Source: QFOX01 sp044237845
GTDB lineage: Bacteria > Pseudomonadota > Alphaproteobacteria > Rickettsiales > UBA3002
DNA: 64,000 bases
Direction: 5' to 3'
Assembly: GCA_044237845.1 (NCBI GenBank)
Contig: JBIIEL010000002.1
Location: 1 to 64,000 of the forward strand
The notes under the pieces: model-generated
The model's database searches: none
What the model was told of the DNA's origin: nothing
Seen by the model: only the letters and a program-made list of their open reading frames with translations
Position numbers and translations under genes: made by a program
Shown here: one piece after another, positions 25,805 through 34,270 of the stretch
Layout: every line of letters begins with the position of its first letter
Numbering within the stretch: the first letter of the stretch is position 1

Positions 25805-27645
25805 ATACGCCGATCCTCGGCGCTGAGGCCATTCGCGCGGCGCTCCTCGACATGCCGCGTGCGCCGGGTGTCTATCGCATGATCGGCGAGGGTGGCCGTG
25901 TGCTCTATATCGGCAAGGCGAAGGATCTGCGCGCGCGCATCACCAGCTACGCCACCGCGCGCGACCTCACCACCCGCATCCTGCGGATGATTGCACAAGT
26001 AAGCGCCGTCGAGCACGTTGTTACCCAAAGCGAGGCCGAGGCGCTGCTGGTTGAGGCCAATTTCATCCGCCGCTATCGCCCGCATTACAATATTCTGCTG
26101 AAGGACGATAAGTCGTTCCCCTATCTGCGCATCACGGGCGACCATGATTTCCCGCGCATCGAGAAGCACCGCGGCGCGCAAAATAAAGCGGGTGAGTATT
26201 TCGGCCCCTTCGCGAGTGTTGGTGCGCTGAACGATACGCTGGCGCTGCTGCAGAAAATTTTCCTGCTGCGCCCCTGCTCGGATAGCTATTTCAAGAACCG
26301 CACACGCCCCTGCCTGCAATACCAGATCAAGCGCTGCTCGGCACCTTGCGTGGGGAAAATCAGCGTGAGCGATTATGGCGAGCAGCTCGCCCGCGCGCGA
26401 GATTTTCTGCGTGGCCGCGGCCGCGACGTGCAGGACATGCTGACGGCGGAAATGGATGCGGCGAGCGCGGCGATGGAGTATGAGCGCGCGGCGCAACTGC
26501 GCGACCGCATCCGCGCGCTGACGCAGGTGCAGCAGGAGCAAGGACTGCGCACGGCGGGGCTTACGGATGCCGATGCGATTGCGCTGGCACGCCGTGGCGA
26601 CCGCAGTGTGGTGCTGGTCTCGTTCTACCGCAATGGCGGGCATTTCGGGCAGCAGCGCTTCACCCCGCGCCACGAGGCCGAGGCGACCGACGCCGAAGTG
26701 ATGGCCGCCTTCCTCGCGCAGTTCTACCAGTCGCACACCCCGCCGCCGGAGATTCTGGTGAGCCACGCGCCCGACGAGGCCGCTCTGCTCGCTGAAGCGT
26801 TGCAGCTGCATACCCGCTACGCCGTCGACATCCGCACCCCTGAGCGTGGCGACAAACGCCGCTTGATGGAACAGTTGAGCGCCAGCGCCGAGACGCTCCT
26901 CGCGCAGGTGATGATGGAGCGCGCAAGCGTGGCGAGTCATTTGGAGGCGCTGAAAAACCTGTTCGGGTTACGCGCGCCGCCTGCGCGGATTGAGGTGTAC
27001 GACAACAGCCACACCATGGGCACCAACGCCATCGGCGCGTTTATTGTGGCGACGCCGGACGGGTTCGACAAACGCAGCTATCGCAGCTTCACCATCAAAG
27101 ACGCAGCGGGTGATGATGACTACGGCATGATGCGCGAGGTGATGAGAAGGCGGTTTAAGAATAGCGCTACGCAGGATAATCCCGAAGGCCGCGATCCCAC
27201 CCTCCCCGATCTCCTCCTCATCGATGGCGGGCTGGGGCAGTTGCATGCGGTGGAAGAGGAGCTAAAAATTCTTGGGATCCAACGCCCCGCGCTCGTGGCG
27301 ATTGCAAAGGGAGTCGATCGCAATGCCGGGCGCGAATGGTTTTTCATGCCGGGGTGTGAGCCGTTTCAGTTGCCGGTGAATGACCCGCTGCTCCATTACC
27401 TCGAACGGCTACGCGACGAGGCGCATCGGTTCGCGATTGGCAAGCATCGCAACAAACGCTCGGCGGCGATGACCGTCTCCGCGCTCGATGATATTCCGGG
27501 CATCGGCGCCAGCCGGAAACGGGCGCTGTTGCTGCATTTCGGTGCGCGCGATGCAATTGAAACCGCGAGCCTCGCGGAGCTGGAAAACGTTGCAGGCATC
27601 TCGAAAAAAACGGCGAAAGCGATTTATGATTATTTTCATGGGTGA
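25801..27645 (+). CDS. uvrC: excinuclease ABC subunit C
   Basis: 614 residues. The GIY-YIG nuclease at the N-terminus (GVYRMI...VLYIGKAKDLR) makes the 3' cut, a UVR motif lies in the region around residue 215, the RNase H-like nuclease domain includes IEVYDNSHTMG and LLLIDGGLGQL, and tandem helix-hairpin-helices end the protein (DIPGIGASRKRALLLHFG). With UvrAB it incises damaged DNA. No LexA box is seen. Coupled to the upstream SDR gene by ATGA, with proC 6 nt downstream. Confidence 0.95.
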   Translation: MNTPILGAEAIRAALLDMPRAPGVYRMIGEGGRVLYIGKAKDLRARITSYATARDLTTRILRMIAQVSAVEHVVTQSEAEALLVEANFIRRYRPHYNILLKDDKSFPYLRITGDHDFPRIEKHRGAQNKAGEYFGPFASVGALNDTLALLQKIFLLRPCSDSYFKNRTRPCLQYQIKRCSAPCVGKISVSDYGEQLARARDFLRGRGRDVQDMLTAEMDAASAAMEYERAAQLRDRIRALTQVQQEQGLRTAGLTDADAIALARRGDRSVVLVSFYRNGGHFGQQRFTPRHEAEATDAEVMAAFLAQFYQSHTPPPEILVSHAPDEAALLAEALQLHTRYAVDIRTPERGDKRRLMEQLSASAETLLAQVMMERASVASHLEALKNLFGLRAPPARIEVYDNSHTMGTNAIGAFIVATPDGFDKRSYRSFTIKDAAGDDDYGMMREVMRRRFKNSATQDNPEGRDPTLPDLLLIDGGLGQLHAVEEELKILGIQRPALVAIAKGVDRNAGREWFFMPGCEPFQLPVNDPLLHYLERLRDEAHRFAIGKHRNKRSAAMTVSALDDIPGIGASRKRALLLHFGARDAIETASLAELENVAGISKKTAKAIYDYFHG

Positions 27646-27651
27646 GGCAGT

Positions 27652-28488
27652 ATGATGAAACAGACCATTACCATTCTGGGCGGCGGCAATATGGGCGGCG
27701 CGATGGCGCGGCGCTGGCGGCAAGCGGGGCATGACGTGCAGGTGATTGAGCGGAATGCGGCGCGTGCTGAGCTGTTGCGGGCGGCGGGGATTGCGATTTA
27801 TTCGGATATCGAAGCATGTCATGCCGCACGCGTTGCGGCATCCGCGCAGACCCCGCAACAGGTGCGGGGTGACAGTTCTGGGGCAATACTCGTCCTCGCG
27901 ATCAAACCGCAGCAATTCCCTGAGATGAAAGAAACACTGAAAAATTTCGCCTCCACGCGCCGCGTGGTTTCGGTGATGGCGGGGGTGAACCTTGCGACGT
28001 TGGCAGAGCTGTCGCCGCGTGTGGTGCGGGTGATGCCGAACCTCGCGGCGAGTATGGGTGAGAGCATGAGTGTCTGCGTGGCAGCACCGGCGGTGAGCGC
28101 AGCGGAACGGGCGCATGTGACGGCGCTGATGGAAGCGATTGGCCGCGTGCAGTGGCTCGCCGATGAGGGCGAGATGCATGCCGCCACCGCGCTGGCGGGC
28201 TGCGGACCCGGATACCTGTTCGCGTTTATGGAGGCGATAGAAAACGCGGGCATGGCGCAGGGATTGTCGCCCGAACTGACGCGCGCGCTGGTGCGGCAAA
28301 CGATGCGCGGGGCGGCGCTGCTGGCGGATGGTGCCGCCGAATCTCCCGCGCAGCTCGCGAAAAATGTCGCCAGCCCGGGCGGAGTAACACAAGCCGCGCT
28401 CGATGTGTTTACCGCCGGTGGGTTTTCGCAACTGGTGGCGGATGCGGTGGATGCGGCGGTGAAGCGTTCGCGGGAGTTGGCAGAATAG
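27652..28488 (+). CDS. proC: pyrroline-5-carboxylate reductase
   Basis: 278 residues. NADPH-binding ITILGGGNMGGAMARRW, the AIKPQ motif and the C-terminal signature region (ALAGCGPGYLFAFMEA; VASPGGVTQAALDVF) are intact. It catalyses the last step of proline synthesis. Between SDIEA and AILVLAIKPQ sits a run of about 20 residues (CHAARVAASAQTPQQVRG...) encoded by a palindromic repeat; the family has only a short loop there. The insert lies between the first Rossmann strands and AIKPQ and keeps the frame. Confidence 0.93.
   Translation: MMKQTITILGGGNMGGAMARRWRQAGHDVQVIERNAARAELLRAAGIAIYSDIEACHAARVAASAQTPQQVRGDSSGAILVLAIKPQQFPEMKETLKNFASTRRVVSVMAGVNLATLAELSPRVVRVMPNLAASMGESMSVCVAAPAVSAAERAHVTALMEAIGRVQWLADEGEMHAATALAGCGPGYLFAFMEAIENAGMAQGLSPELTRALVRQTMRGAALLADGAAESPAQLAKNVASPGGVTQAALDVFTAGGFSQLVADAVDAAVKRSRELAE
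27817..27881. repeat. palindromic element (family 2) inside proC
   Basis: Two hairpins, TGTCATGCCGCA...TGCGGCAT and ACCCCGCAACAGGTGCGGGGT, end in GACAG. The second half, CAGACCCCG-N9-CGGGGTGACAG, recurs downstream of ilvC at 60996. It is read in frame in proC. Confidence 0.7.
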
Positions 28489-28491
28489 GCT

Positions 28492-28560
28492 GAAGGGGGC
28501 ATCGCCCCCTACGCTACGCTGACCCCCTCCCTTCGGGCTCGCCATGGAAGGCTACGCACG
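28492..28560. repeat. palindromic element, family 1
   Basis: TGAAGGGGGCATCGCCCCC, then CTACGCTGACCCCCTCC, then GGCTCGCCATGGAAGGCTAC and GCACG. Full-length intergenic copy between proC and the phasin promoter; close to the copy at 45154. Confidence 0.8.
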
Positions 28561-28588
28561 CCTAGAATTCTTACAAAACAACTATTTA

Positions 28589-28644
28589 TTGCACTGCACA
28601 AAAGCCCTTGACAAGGTGCGAGCGGCGCATTATATTGCACTGCA
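28589..28644 (+). promoter_or_regulatory. phasin promoter with PhaR-like operators
   Basis: TTGACA (28608-28613), a 17-nt spacer and TATATT (28631-28636) make a near-ideal sigma-70 promoter. TTGCACTGCA occurs twice, upstream of the -35 (28589) and overlapping the -10 (28635). TGCA-rich repeats of this type are bound by PhaR, the PHB-sensing repressor of phasin genes. Confidence 0.65.
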
Positions 28645-28722
28645 TCAAATCGGCCGATGGGGTCGAGAGAGACAATCACCGCCGCCGTTGCGGCGGTAAC
28701 ATAAAAACTTGAGGAGACCGCT

Positions 28723-29193
28723 ATGCAAAACCCGTTCGCAGATATGATGAAACAATTCTCGAGCTTCACCGCACCGACCATGCCGACGATGCCCAACATG
28801 CCGAACTTCGACATGAGCAAAGTGATGAACGCGGGCCGCCGCAACGCGGAAGCCTGCTCGGCAGCGACCCAAGCGATGGCAGAAAGCGCACAAGCAATCA
28901 GCCGCCGCCAGGCCGAACTCGCCCGCGCGCAAGTTGAAAAAGTATTGAAAACCACGAAAGACATGCTGGTGAACGGTTCGCCCGAAATCAACACCACCAA
29001 GCAAGTGGAATTCGCAAAAACGATGTTCGAAACGTCGCTCAACAACCTCCGCGAAGTCGGTGAGTTGGTGACCAAGTCGGGCTTTGAGGTGTTCGATGTA
29101 CTGAACCGCCGCGCCTCGGAATCCATCGAAGAGATGACCGGTGCCGCTGCGAAGACGACCACCAGCAGCAACAGCAAGCGCAAAGCTGCTTAG
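28723..29193 (+). CDS. phaP: phasin family protein
   Basis: 156 residues. An N-terminal Met/Pro stretch (TMPTMPNMPNFDMS) is followed by long amphipathic helices with RRQAELARAQVEKVLKTTKD and a Lys/Arg-rich tail after a Thr/Ser linker, the layout of granule-coating phasins of the TIGR01841 type. It binds PHB granules and controls their size. GAGGAG lies 7 nt upstream. A strong promoter and a terminator make it a single-gene unit; PhaR-like sites suggest induction when PHB builds up. Confidence 0.88.
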   Translation: MQNPFADMMKQFSSFTAPTMPTMPNMPNFDMSKVMNAGRRNAEACSAATQAMAESAQAISRRQAELARAQVEKVLKTTKDMLVNGSPEINTTKQVEFAKTMFETSLNNLREVGELVTKSGFEVFDVLNRRASESIEEMTGAAAKTTTSSNSKRKAA

Positions 29194-29238
29194 TTCGGTC
29201 TGCCGCCCCGCGTTAAAGGCGGCAGGACACATATAAAG

Positions 29239-29271
29239 AACGCCGGGGGAGCAATTCTCCGGCGTTTTTTT
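29239..29271 (+). terminator. intrinsic terminator after phasin
   Basis: AACGCCGG...CCGGCGTT stem with extended GGGAG/CTCC pairing and a run of seven T. Confidence 0.85.
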
Positions 29272-29291
29272 ATGTGTTTCAAGTGATTATC

Positions 29292-29339
29292 AATCTTCAT
29301 ACAAATGTCACACATAGCCTGAATGCTTTAAGCTAGAGT
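29292..29339 (+). promoter_or_regulatory. Pho-box-like promoter (site 3)
   Basis: TCTTCATACAAATGTCACA, 21 nt, TAGAGT. The start site near 29346 gives a short leader with TAGGAGC as ribosome site for the receiver gene at 29365. Confidence 0.6.
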
Positions 29340-29364
29340 TCATAATGAATTCTAGGAGCATGTT

Positions 29365-29880
29365 ATGAGCGAAGAAAAAAAGCCGAAAATACTGATCGTA
29401 GAAGACGAATACGCTTGTCGAGATCTGTGCCACAAGGGCCTTAAGGAAGCTCTCGGCGAAGACGGATATATTGGCCTAGAGGCCACTACTCACGGGCAAG
29501 CGGAAGAGATATTTACGCAGAACCCGGATATTTCGGTGATTATCATGGATGCCTGCCTTGATGGTGACGCTCAGGATACACTCGGTCTTGTCAAAAAATT
29601 CCGAGAAACCTTTAAGGGGCCGATGATTGCAGCTTCTCGTCTAGCAGACTATAACACGCTACTATGCAATGCAGGATGCGATTTCAGGGTGAAAAAGAGT
29701 CCTAACTTTAACAATAACATCTGGAGCGTTGTGACGACTCAGATACTCCCCCACCTTCAGCAGATGCAGCAACTAGAGCCACCACAACAACCCTCCGGTG
29801 ATGGCAAGGTAGTGGAAGGCACACTCGGCACAGAACCGGGATGGATGCAGGGTAAAACGGAAGGCGGCGGCAACAGTTAA
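29365..29880 (+). CDS. stand-alone receiver-like protein
   Basis: 171 residues. ILIVEDEYACRDL gives the acidic pair, VIIMDACLDGD the likely phospho-acceptor Asp at the end of strand 3, and FRVKKSPNF the conserved Lys region of a response-regulator receiver domain. No output domain follows; the last 50 residues are Gln/Pro/Gly-rich. It could act like a CheY/SpoF-type relay. It has a Pho-like promoter and TAGGAG ribosome site. It converges with the histidine kinase gene with a 4-nt overlap but is probably not its partner, since that kinase has an OmpR-type mate. Confidence 0.7.
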   Translation: MSEEKKPKILIVEDEYACRDLCHKGLKEALGEDGYIGLEATTHGQAEEIFTQNPDISVIIMDACLDGDAQDTLGLVKKFRETFKGPMIAASRLADYNTLLCNAGCDFRVKKSPNFNNNIWSVVTTQILPHLQQMQQLEPPQQPSGDGKVVEGTLGTEPGWMQGKTEGGGNS

Positions 29881-31241
29881 CCCAGCCCCTGCACTTCGCG
29901 GGGGAGACGGAGGGTAACCTCTAAGCCCTCAATCTTGCCATCAGCGGCGCGGCGGTTTTCGAGGGTGACCTCGCCGCCATGGCTTTGGGCGATGGCGCGG
30001 GCGATGGAAAGGCCAAGGCCGACACCGCCGGTTTCGCTGTTGCGTGATGGCTCCAGCCGCGTGAAGGGCTTGAACACGGTTTCAAATTCGGCTTCGGGAA
30101 TGCCGGGCCCATGATCGGTGATTTTAATGCGGGCAAAGGTGAGGCTGGTCTCGAGCGCCACCTCGGCACGGCCACCGCCATAACGCAGCGCATTGTCGAT
30201 GAGGTTGGTGAGCGCTCGGCGCATGGCCATCGGCCGCAGCATGAGGGTGAGTGGTGCGGCAGCGGCGAGGGTGACTTTTCGTTTACCGCGCGTGTAGCCG
30301 CTCACGATGTCGGTGACGAGCAGTGCGAGGTCAATCGGCTCCGGTAGCTCCCCCGCATCCCCACGCGCGAAATCGAGATACTCGTCGATCATCTGCTTCA
30401 TCTCGTCGATCTCGGTGGCGAGCGCGCCACGCGTGGCATCATCCACCTTGCCCATTTCAAGTTCGAGTTTCATGCGGGTGAGTGGGGTGCGCAGGTCGTG
30501 GCTGATGCCGGCGAGCATCTCGGTGCGGCTCTGCACATGGCGGCGTGTGCGCTCGGCCATCATCAGAAAGGCGCGGCCTGCACGGCGTACTTCGCTCGCG
30601 CCACGGGGGCTGAATCCATCGACCTCCTGCCCCAGACCGAATTGCTCGGCGGCGCGGGCGAGCTGCACAATCGGCCGCACCTGATTGCGCAAAAACAGAA
30701 TGGCGATGATGGTGAGCAGCAGCGCCGACCCCACCATCCAGGCGATGAAAATAAAGGTGGTGGAACTGGCGAGCCGCTTGCGCGGAAAGCTGAAATCGAG
30801 CACGCCGTCTACGGCGTTGACACGGATCGTAACCTCCTCCGGCCCACCGGAGAGGATCTCAACCGGGGAGGTGATGAGCGTGTTTAAATTGTCGTAGAAG
30901 GCAGGGAATTTGCGCCGCCCGCGCCCCTCTTTCAGCATCAGTGAGGGTTCGTCATGGTAGGTGACGGTGATGCTGAGGCGCTTGCCGCGGCCGATGGTTT
31001 GCTCCAGCGCCTCGCGCGTTCCAAATTCATGCTTGAGGCTGCGGTACTCGTTGGCAAGCATGGCGATATCGGCCGCCGTGGTGGAAGACATATTGCGTAC
31101 CACACTGTCCCAGTGGCGGTCGTAAAAAATATGCGCGACCAGCAATTGCAACAGCACCACCGGTACCAGCAAAATCAGCAGCGCCCGTGCAAACAGGCTG
31201 CCTGGCGCAAAGCGTTTGAGGCGTTTAAAGCGGATCCGCAT
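29877..31241 (-). CDS. EnvZ-like sensor histidine kinase
   Basis: About 454 residues (an ATG three codons upstream is possible). Two membrane spans (ALLILLVPVVLLQLLVAHIF and FIFIAWMVGSALLLTIIAIL) enclose a periplasmic domain of about 120 residues; then come a HAMP-type linker, the H box GISHDLRTPLTRMKLELE, the N box NLIDNALRYGG and G boxes ITDHGPGIP and GVGLGLSIA. It overlaps the upstream response regulator gene by 17 nt, so they form a two-component pair. The similarity is to EnvZ/FeuQ; the stimulus is unknown. Confidence 0.88.
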   Translation of the reverse strand: MRIRFKRLKRFAPGSLFARALLILLVPVVLLQLLVAHIFYDRHWDSVVRNMSSTTAADIAMLANEYRSLKHEFGTREALEQTIGRGKRLSITVTYHDEPSLMLKEGRGRRKFPAFYDNLNTLITSPVEILSGGPEEVTIRVNAVDGVLDFSFPRKRLASSTTFIFIAWMVGSALLLTIIAILFLRNQVRPIVQLARAAEQFGLGQEVDGFSPRGASEVRRAGRAFLMMAERTRRHVQSRTEMLAGISHDLRTPLTRMKLELEMGKVDDATRGALATEIDEMKQMIDEYLDFARGDAGELPEPIDLALLVTDIVSGYTRGKRKVTLAAAAPLTLMLRPMAMRRALTNLIDNALRYGGGRAEVALETSLTFARIKITDHGPGIPEAEFETVFKPFTRLEPSRNSETGGVGLGLSIARAIAQSHGGEVTLENRRAADGKIEGLEVTLRLPREVQGLG

Positions 31242-31923
31242 AGAGCACATAGCCTGCGTGGCGCACCGTTTGCAGATAGATCGGCTTGCCGGGTTGAGGT
31301 TCAATTTTCTTGCGCAGGCGATTGATCTGCACATCCACCGAGCGCAGATTCTGGACATCGCCAAGTTGCTCGGCGATGGATTCGCGGCTGACCGCCACCC
31401 CAGCTGTGCGCGCGAGAATTTTTAAGCAATCGCTCTCACCGCTCGTGAGGTAAATCACCCGCTCGCCCTGCGTGAGGCGGCCTTGGATGAGGTCGAACCG
31501 GTAGTCACCAAACGCGATTGCATCGCGGGGCGCGGGGGTAGGATTCTGACGCGCGAGCATGTTCTGAAGCCGCAGTACCAGCTCGCGCGGGGCGAAGGGC
31601 TTGGCGAGGTAATCCGCCGCGCCGGATTCAAGCCCGGCGATGCGGTCATCCGCCTCCGCGCGGGCGGTGAGCAGCAGAATCGGCGGCGCATCGCCCTTCT
31701 TGCTGAGGCGTGCGGCATAGGCGAGGCCGGTCTCGCCCGGCATCATCACGTCGAGCACGAGTGCATCCGCACCGAAGGTCGCGAGCAGCGCATCGGCCTC
31801 CGAGGTGCCGTTCGCGGTCGAGACGAAAAACCCATGCTCGCTGAGATATTGCTTGAGCAGTGCGCGCAGGCGCTCGTCGTCGTCGACGACCAGGATGTGG
31901 GGGGTGTTAGCGGTGAGGCTCAT
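31225..31923 (-). CDS. OmpR-family response regulator
   Basis: 232 residues from MSLTANTPHILVVDDDERLR. The receiver domain has phospho-acceptor Asp in ALVLDVMMPGE and Lys in YLAKPFAPREL; the C-terminal winged helix ends SVDVQINRLRKKIE and VRHAGYVLYA. An OmpR/PhoB-class DNA-binding protein, which makes it one candidate to bind the direct-repeat boxes found in this window, although the true PhoB may be elsewhere. First gene of the pair with the kinase. Confidence 0.88.
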   Translation of the reverse strand: MSLTANTPHILVVDDDERLRALLKQYLSEHGFFVSTANGTSEADALLATFGADALVLDVMMPGETGLAYAARLSKKGDAPPILLLTARAEADDRIAGLESGAADYLAKPFAPRELVLRLQNMLARQNPTPAPRDAIAFGDYRFDLIQGRLTQGERVIYLTSGESDCLKILARTAGVAVSRESIAEQLGDVQNLRSVDVQINRLRKKIEPQPGKPIYLQTVRHAGYVLYADPL

Positions 31924-31949
31924 GCGGGTGAGTATAGTTGCACGTCCGT

Positions 31950-32711
31950 CTATTGCAACGTAATCACGCTCACTTGGCGGCCATAATCCGGCTCGCCGCG
32001 GAGCGTGGTGCGGCGGTAGCTGAAGAAATCGGCCTCGCGCACGCATGTATCCATAGCAAGGTTACTGACCTTTGCCAAGCCCGCTGCCGCAAGGCGTGTG
32101 GTGATATAGGCGGGCAGGTCGAAATAATGATGCCTCGCACGCGTGCTGCGTGTGAAGAAATTTTCCTGTTCCAGCGTGCTGAAGCGATCAAAAAATTCCG
32201 CGCCGACCTCATAGCTCGCTTGCGCGATGGTGGGCCCGAGCACGGCGTGGATGTTTTCCGTGCGTGCACCTAAACTTTGCATCGAGCGCAGTGTCGCTTC
32301 GAGGACGCCGCCGACGGCACCTTTCCACCCCGCATGCGCGGCGCCGATGACGCGGGCGACCGGGTCGGCAAACAGCACAGGCCCGCAATCGGCCGTAAGG
32401 ATGCCGAGTGCAATGCCAGGCGTGGCAGTGACCATGGCGTCTGCCTGTGGTTTGTTCGCGGGGTCAACGGGCGCGGTGAGGGTCACCACCTCCGCCGAAT
32501 GGATTTGATAGAGCGTTGAAAGTTGTGATGCGGGAAGCGCAAAATGCGCAGCGACGCGGCGGCGGTTTTCGGCGATATGCGCGGCATCATCGCGGCTGCC
32601 GACGCCGCAATTGAGCCCCGCATAGATGCCCTCGCTCACGCCGCCCTCGCGGCCGAAGAAGCCGTGGCCAATGCCGGGCAGGGTGAGGGTGGGGTGGGTG
32701 AAGGGGGTCAT
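31950..32711 (-). CDS. pgeF: peptidoglycan editing factor / polyphenol oxidase family
   Basis: 253 residues. Metal-site motifs QIHSAEV, LTADCGPVLFAD and IGAAHAGWKGAVGG are diagnostic of PgeF (DUF152, YfiH), which removes wrongly added L-Ser from UDP-MurNAc peptides and has purine nucleoside-directed side activity. It follows midA by 3 nt, and lgt lies further upstream, the usual alphaproteobacterial order lgt-midA-pgeF, here split by an inserted cassette between lgt and midA. Confidence 0.9.
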   Translation of the reverse strand: MTPFTHPTLTLPGIGHGFFGREGGVSEGIYAGLNCGVGSRDDAAHIAENRRRVAAHFALPASQLSTLYQIHSAEVVTLTAPVDPANKPQADAMVTATPGIALGILTADCGPVLFADPVARVIGAAHAGWKGAVGGVLEATLRSMQSLGARTENIHAVLGPTIAQASYEVGAEFFDRFSTLEQENFFTRSTRARHHYFDLPAYITTRLAAAGLAKVSNLAMDTCVREADFFSYRRTTLRGEPDYGRQVSVITLQ

Positions 32712-32714
32712 GCG

Positions 32715-33719
32715 TTACTCTCCAAACCCGGGCACATCGCGTGCGTCGGCGGTAATGGCGATGACTTTGAACAGCTCACCCATCGCCTGCGGGGAGATGA
32801 GGCGCTCGAGGCCGTTTATGAGATGTGGTTTTTGTTCCGGCGTGGCCTGACGCAGCAGCATTTCAAGTCGCAGTTCCGCCCCCATGCGGCGCAAAAATTC
32901 ACCTTGCGTGATGAGCCCATGCACGCGCGTGCCCGCATCCCCCGCGATGCGCATGAGGGTCTGAAAATCGACATGCGCGGTGATGTCGGCATCGCCGGGC
33001 GCTTCGAGCACGGGGTGAAATACGTGGGATTTGACTGCCTGCAGCGTGTCGCTATGCGCCTCGCCGAGATAGCCGTAATCGATGATGAGCGAGCCGCCGC
33101 CATGCTGGGCAATCTGCTGCGAAATCTGCCGCATGATGCTGCGCGAGGCGGGGGATTGCTCCATCACCGTGCCGGGCGCAATGACGCTGCCGCTCTTGGC
33201 CAGCGCCAGCCCCGGCTCGCCGAGAGTGAAGATGAATTTCTGCGTTTCTTCGTCCCACCCCACGCGGCGCTCGCGCACGCCTTCTGCGGTCATCACCTGC
33301 TGCTTGATCGGCAGCGCATCGAAAAATTCGTTGGCAATGAGGAGTGTTTTGTTCTGCGGCAGCTCGTCGATGCTGTCGAGCCATTCGATGCGCGGATGCT
33401 CGTGGCGCAGGCGCATATATTGCGCGTTGGCGAGCACCGGGCTGGTCTCGACCATGTGGATGGTGACGGCGTCGTGAAACCCGGCGGTCGATTTGGTGGC
33501 GCGCAGCACATCTGCCATCAGCGTGCCGCGTCCGGGTCCGAGCTCCACAAGGCTCACCGCGCCGCCGCCCGTTTGTTTCCATACTGTGGCGCACCAGACG
33601 CCGATCATCTCGCCGAAGATTTGCGAGATTTCCGGTGCGGTGATGAAGTCGCCCCGCGTGCCGAACGGGTCGTGCTTGCGGTAATAACCATGCTCCGGAT
33701 GGCCGAGCGCGAGCGCCAT
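32715..33719 (-). CDS. MidA/NDUFAF7-like SAM-dependent methyltransferase (DUF185)
   Basis: 334 residues from the first ATG. GDFITAPEISQIFGEMIG and VSLVELGPGRGTLMADVLRA are the family signatures; the mitochondrial homologue NDUFAF7 methylates an Arg of complex I. The family normally starts about 20 residues earlier. Here the open frame does continue upstream through LTRDRILAEGSISIADY, but the only upstream ATG in frame is separated by TAG codons lying in a heptad repeat tract at 33785. Either translation begins at the internal ATG or at a non-standard codon such as CTG; the N-terminus may be shortened. Confidence 0.82.
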   Translation of the reverse strand: MALALGHPEHGYYRKHDPFGTRGDFITAPEISQIFGEMIGVWCATVWKQTGGGAVSLVELGPGRGTLMADVLRATKSTAGFHDAVTIHMVETSPVLANAQYMRLRHEHPRIEWLDSIDELPQNKTLLIANEFFDALPIKQQVMTAEGVRERRVGWDEETQKFIFTLGEPGLALAKSGSVIAPGTVMEQSPASRSIMRQISQQIAQHGGGSLIIDYGYLGEAHSDTLQAVKSHVFHPVLEAPGDADITAHVDFQTLMRIAGDAGTRVHGLITQGEFLRRMGAELRLEMLLRQATPEQKPHLINGLERLISPQAMGELFKVIAITADARDVPGFGE

Positions 33720-33784
33720 ATAGTCGGCGATGCTGATGCTCCCCTCGGCGAGGATGCGGTCACGGGTGAGCGTATAATCGTCCA

Positions 33785-33813
33785 GTGCTAGCCGCTAGTG
33801 CTAGTCGCTAGTC
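33785..33813. repeat. heptanucleotide repeat at the midA 5' end
   Basis: Degenerate seven-base units around GTGCTAG/CCGCTAG/TCGCTAG. On the midA strand each CTAG can supply a TAG stop, two of them in the midA frame. Confidence 0.6.
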
Positions 33814-33870
33814 ATACACAACGGAGGACGATGTTCTGCCTTCAGGCCGCTTTCTCCGATCTGTTAACAT

Positions 33871-33922
33871 AAAAAACGCTCCTGAACATCCTTATATAAA
33901 ACAAGGAACGTTCAGAAGCGTT
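33871..33922 (-). terminator. intrinsic terminator of cassette copy 1
   Basis: On the minus strand AACGCTTCTGAACGTTCCTTG pairs imperfectly with the downstream arm CAAGGATGTTCAGGAGCGTT and is followed by TTTTTT. Confidence 0.85.
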
Positions 33923-33937
33923 AATTTACAAACATCT

Positions 33938-34096
33938 TCAAAGATGTTTGTCACGGCAACAACTCCTGATTATTATATCAGCAGTTAATGCTAGCGCCAC
34001 GATAGCGGGGGCTAGAAGAGTAAGACAGAACAGCCATATAGGTGTATTTTCTGAACTTACGCCGTCTGTAAATAATAAAACTAATAAGTTGTTCAT
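33938..34096 (-). CDS. small membrane protein, copy 1
   Basis: 52 residues from MNNLLVLLFTDGVSSENTPI; an upstream TTG in the same frame would add 13. One hydrophobic helix (WLFCLTLLAPAIVALALTAD) and a basic, Cys-containing tail (RSCCRDKHL). Paralogue at 39228 differs by a few residues, which shows purifying selection on the protein. It is driven by a Pho-like promoter about 150 bp upstream with a leader of roughly 115 nt and has its own terminator. Function unknown. Confidence 0.65.
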   Translation of the reverse strand: MNNLLVLLFTDGVSSENTPIWLFCLTLLAPAIVALALTADIIIRSCCRDKHL

Positions 34097-34217
34097 ACCT
34101 ACGAGTTTATGCCTTGCCTTAGGAGCGTACAGCAAAGCGATTTATAATCTGCCCCTGATCAAGTTGCCTTTGTGCTTTCATGAAATGAAAAACAGAAAGA
34201 CAGACAAGAACAGAACC

Positions 34218-34265
34218 ATCTTACCCGAATTTTGGCATAAGAAATGTGACAGTTTTGTGAAGATT
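34218..34265 (-). promoter_or_regulatory. Pho-box-like promoter (site 4)
   Basis: On the minus strand TCTTCACAAAACTGTCACA, 21 nt, TAAGAT. Begins right after the lgt stop codon. Confidence 0.65.
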
Positions 34266-34270
34266 GATGG

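Larger units (their letters stand above)
33871..34266 (-). repeat. cassette copy 1 of an inverted duplication
   Basis: Nearly identical in reverse to 39058-39450, from the Pho-like box through the small membrane protein gene to the terminator. The homology starts about 4 bp after the lgt stop and ends at the terminator T-run, so the unit was copied as a whole promoter-gene-terminator cassette. Copies differ by scattered substitutions and a few small indels. Confidence 0.9.

Noticed and set aside
25516..26940. Long open frame (474 codons) opposite the SDR and uvrC genes
   Set aside because: Antisense to strongly supported genes, His/Arg-rich as expected for a shadow of GC-rich code, with no domain or ribosome site. 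The same applies to long frames opposite phaZ (23105-24340), midA (32544-33791), ppk (49426-50388), priA (39432-40442), leuA (54731-55747) and proC (27409-28545).
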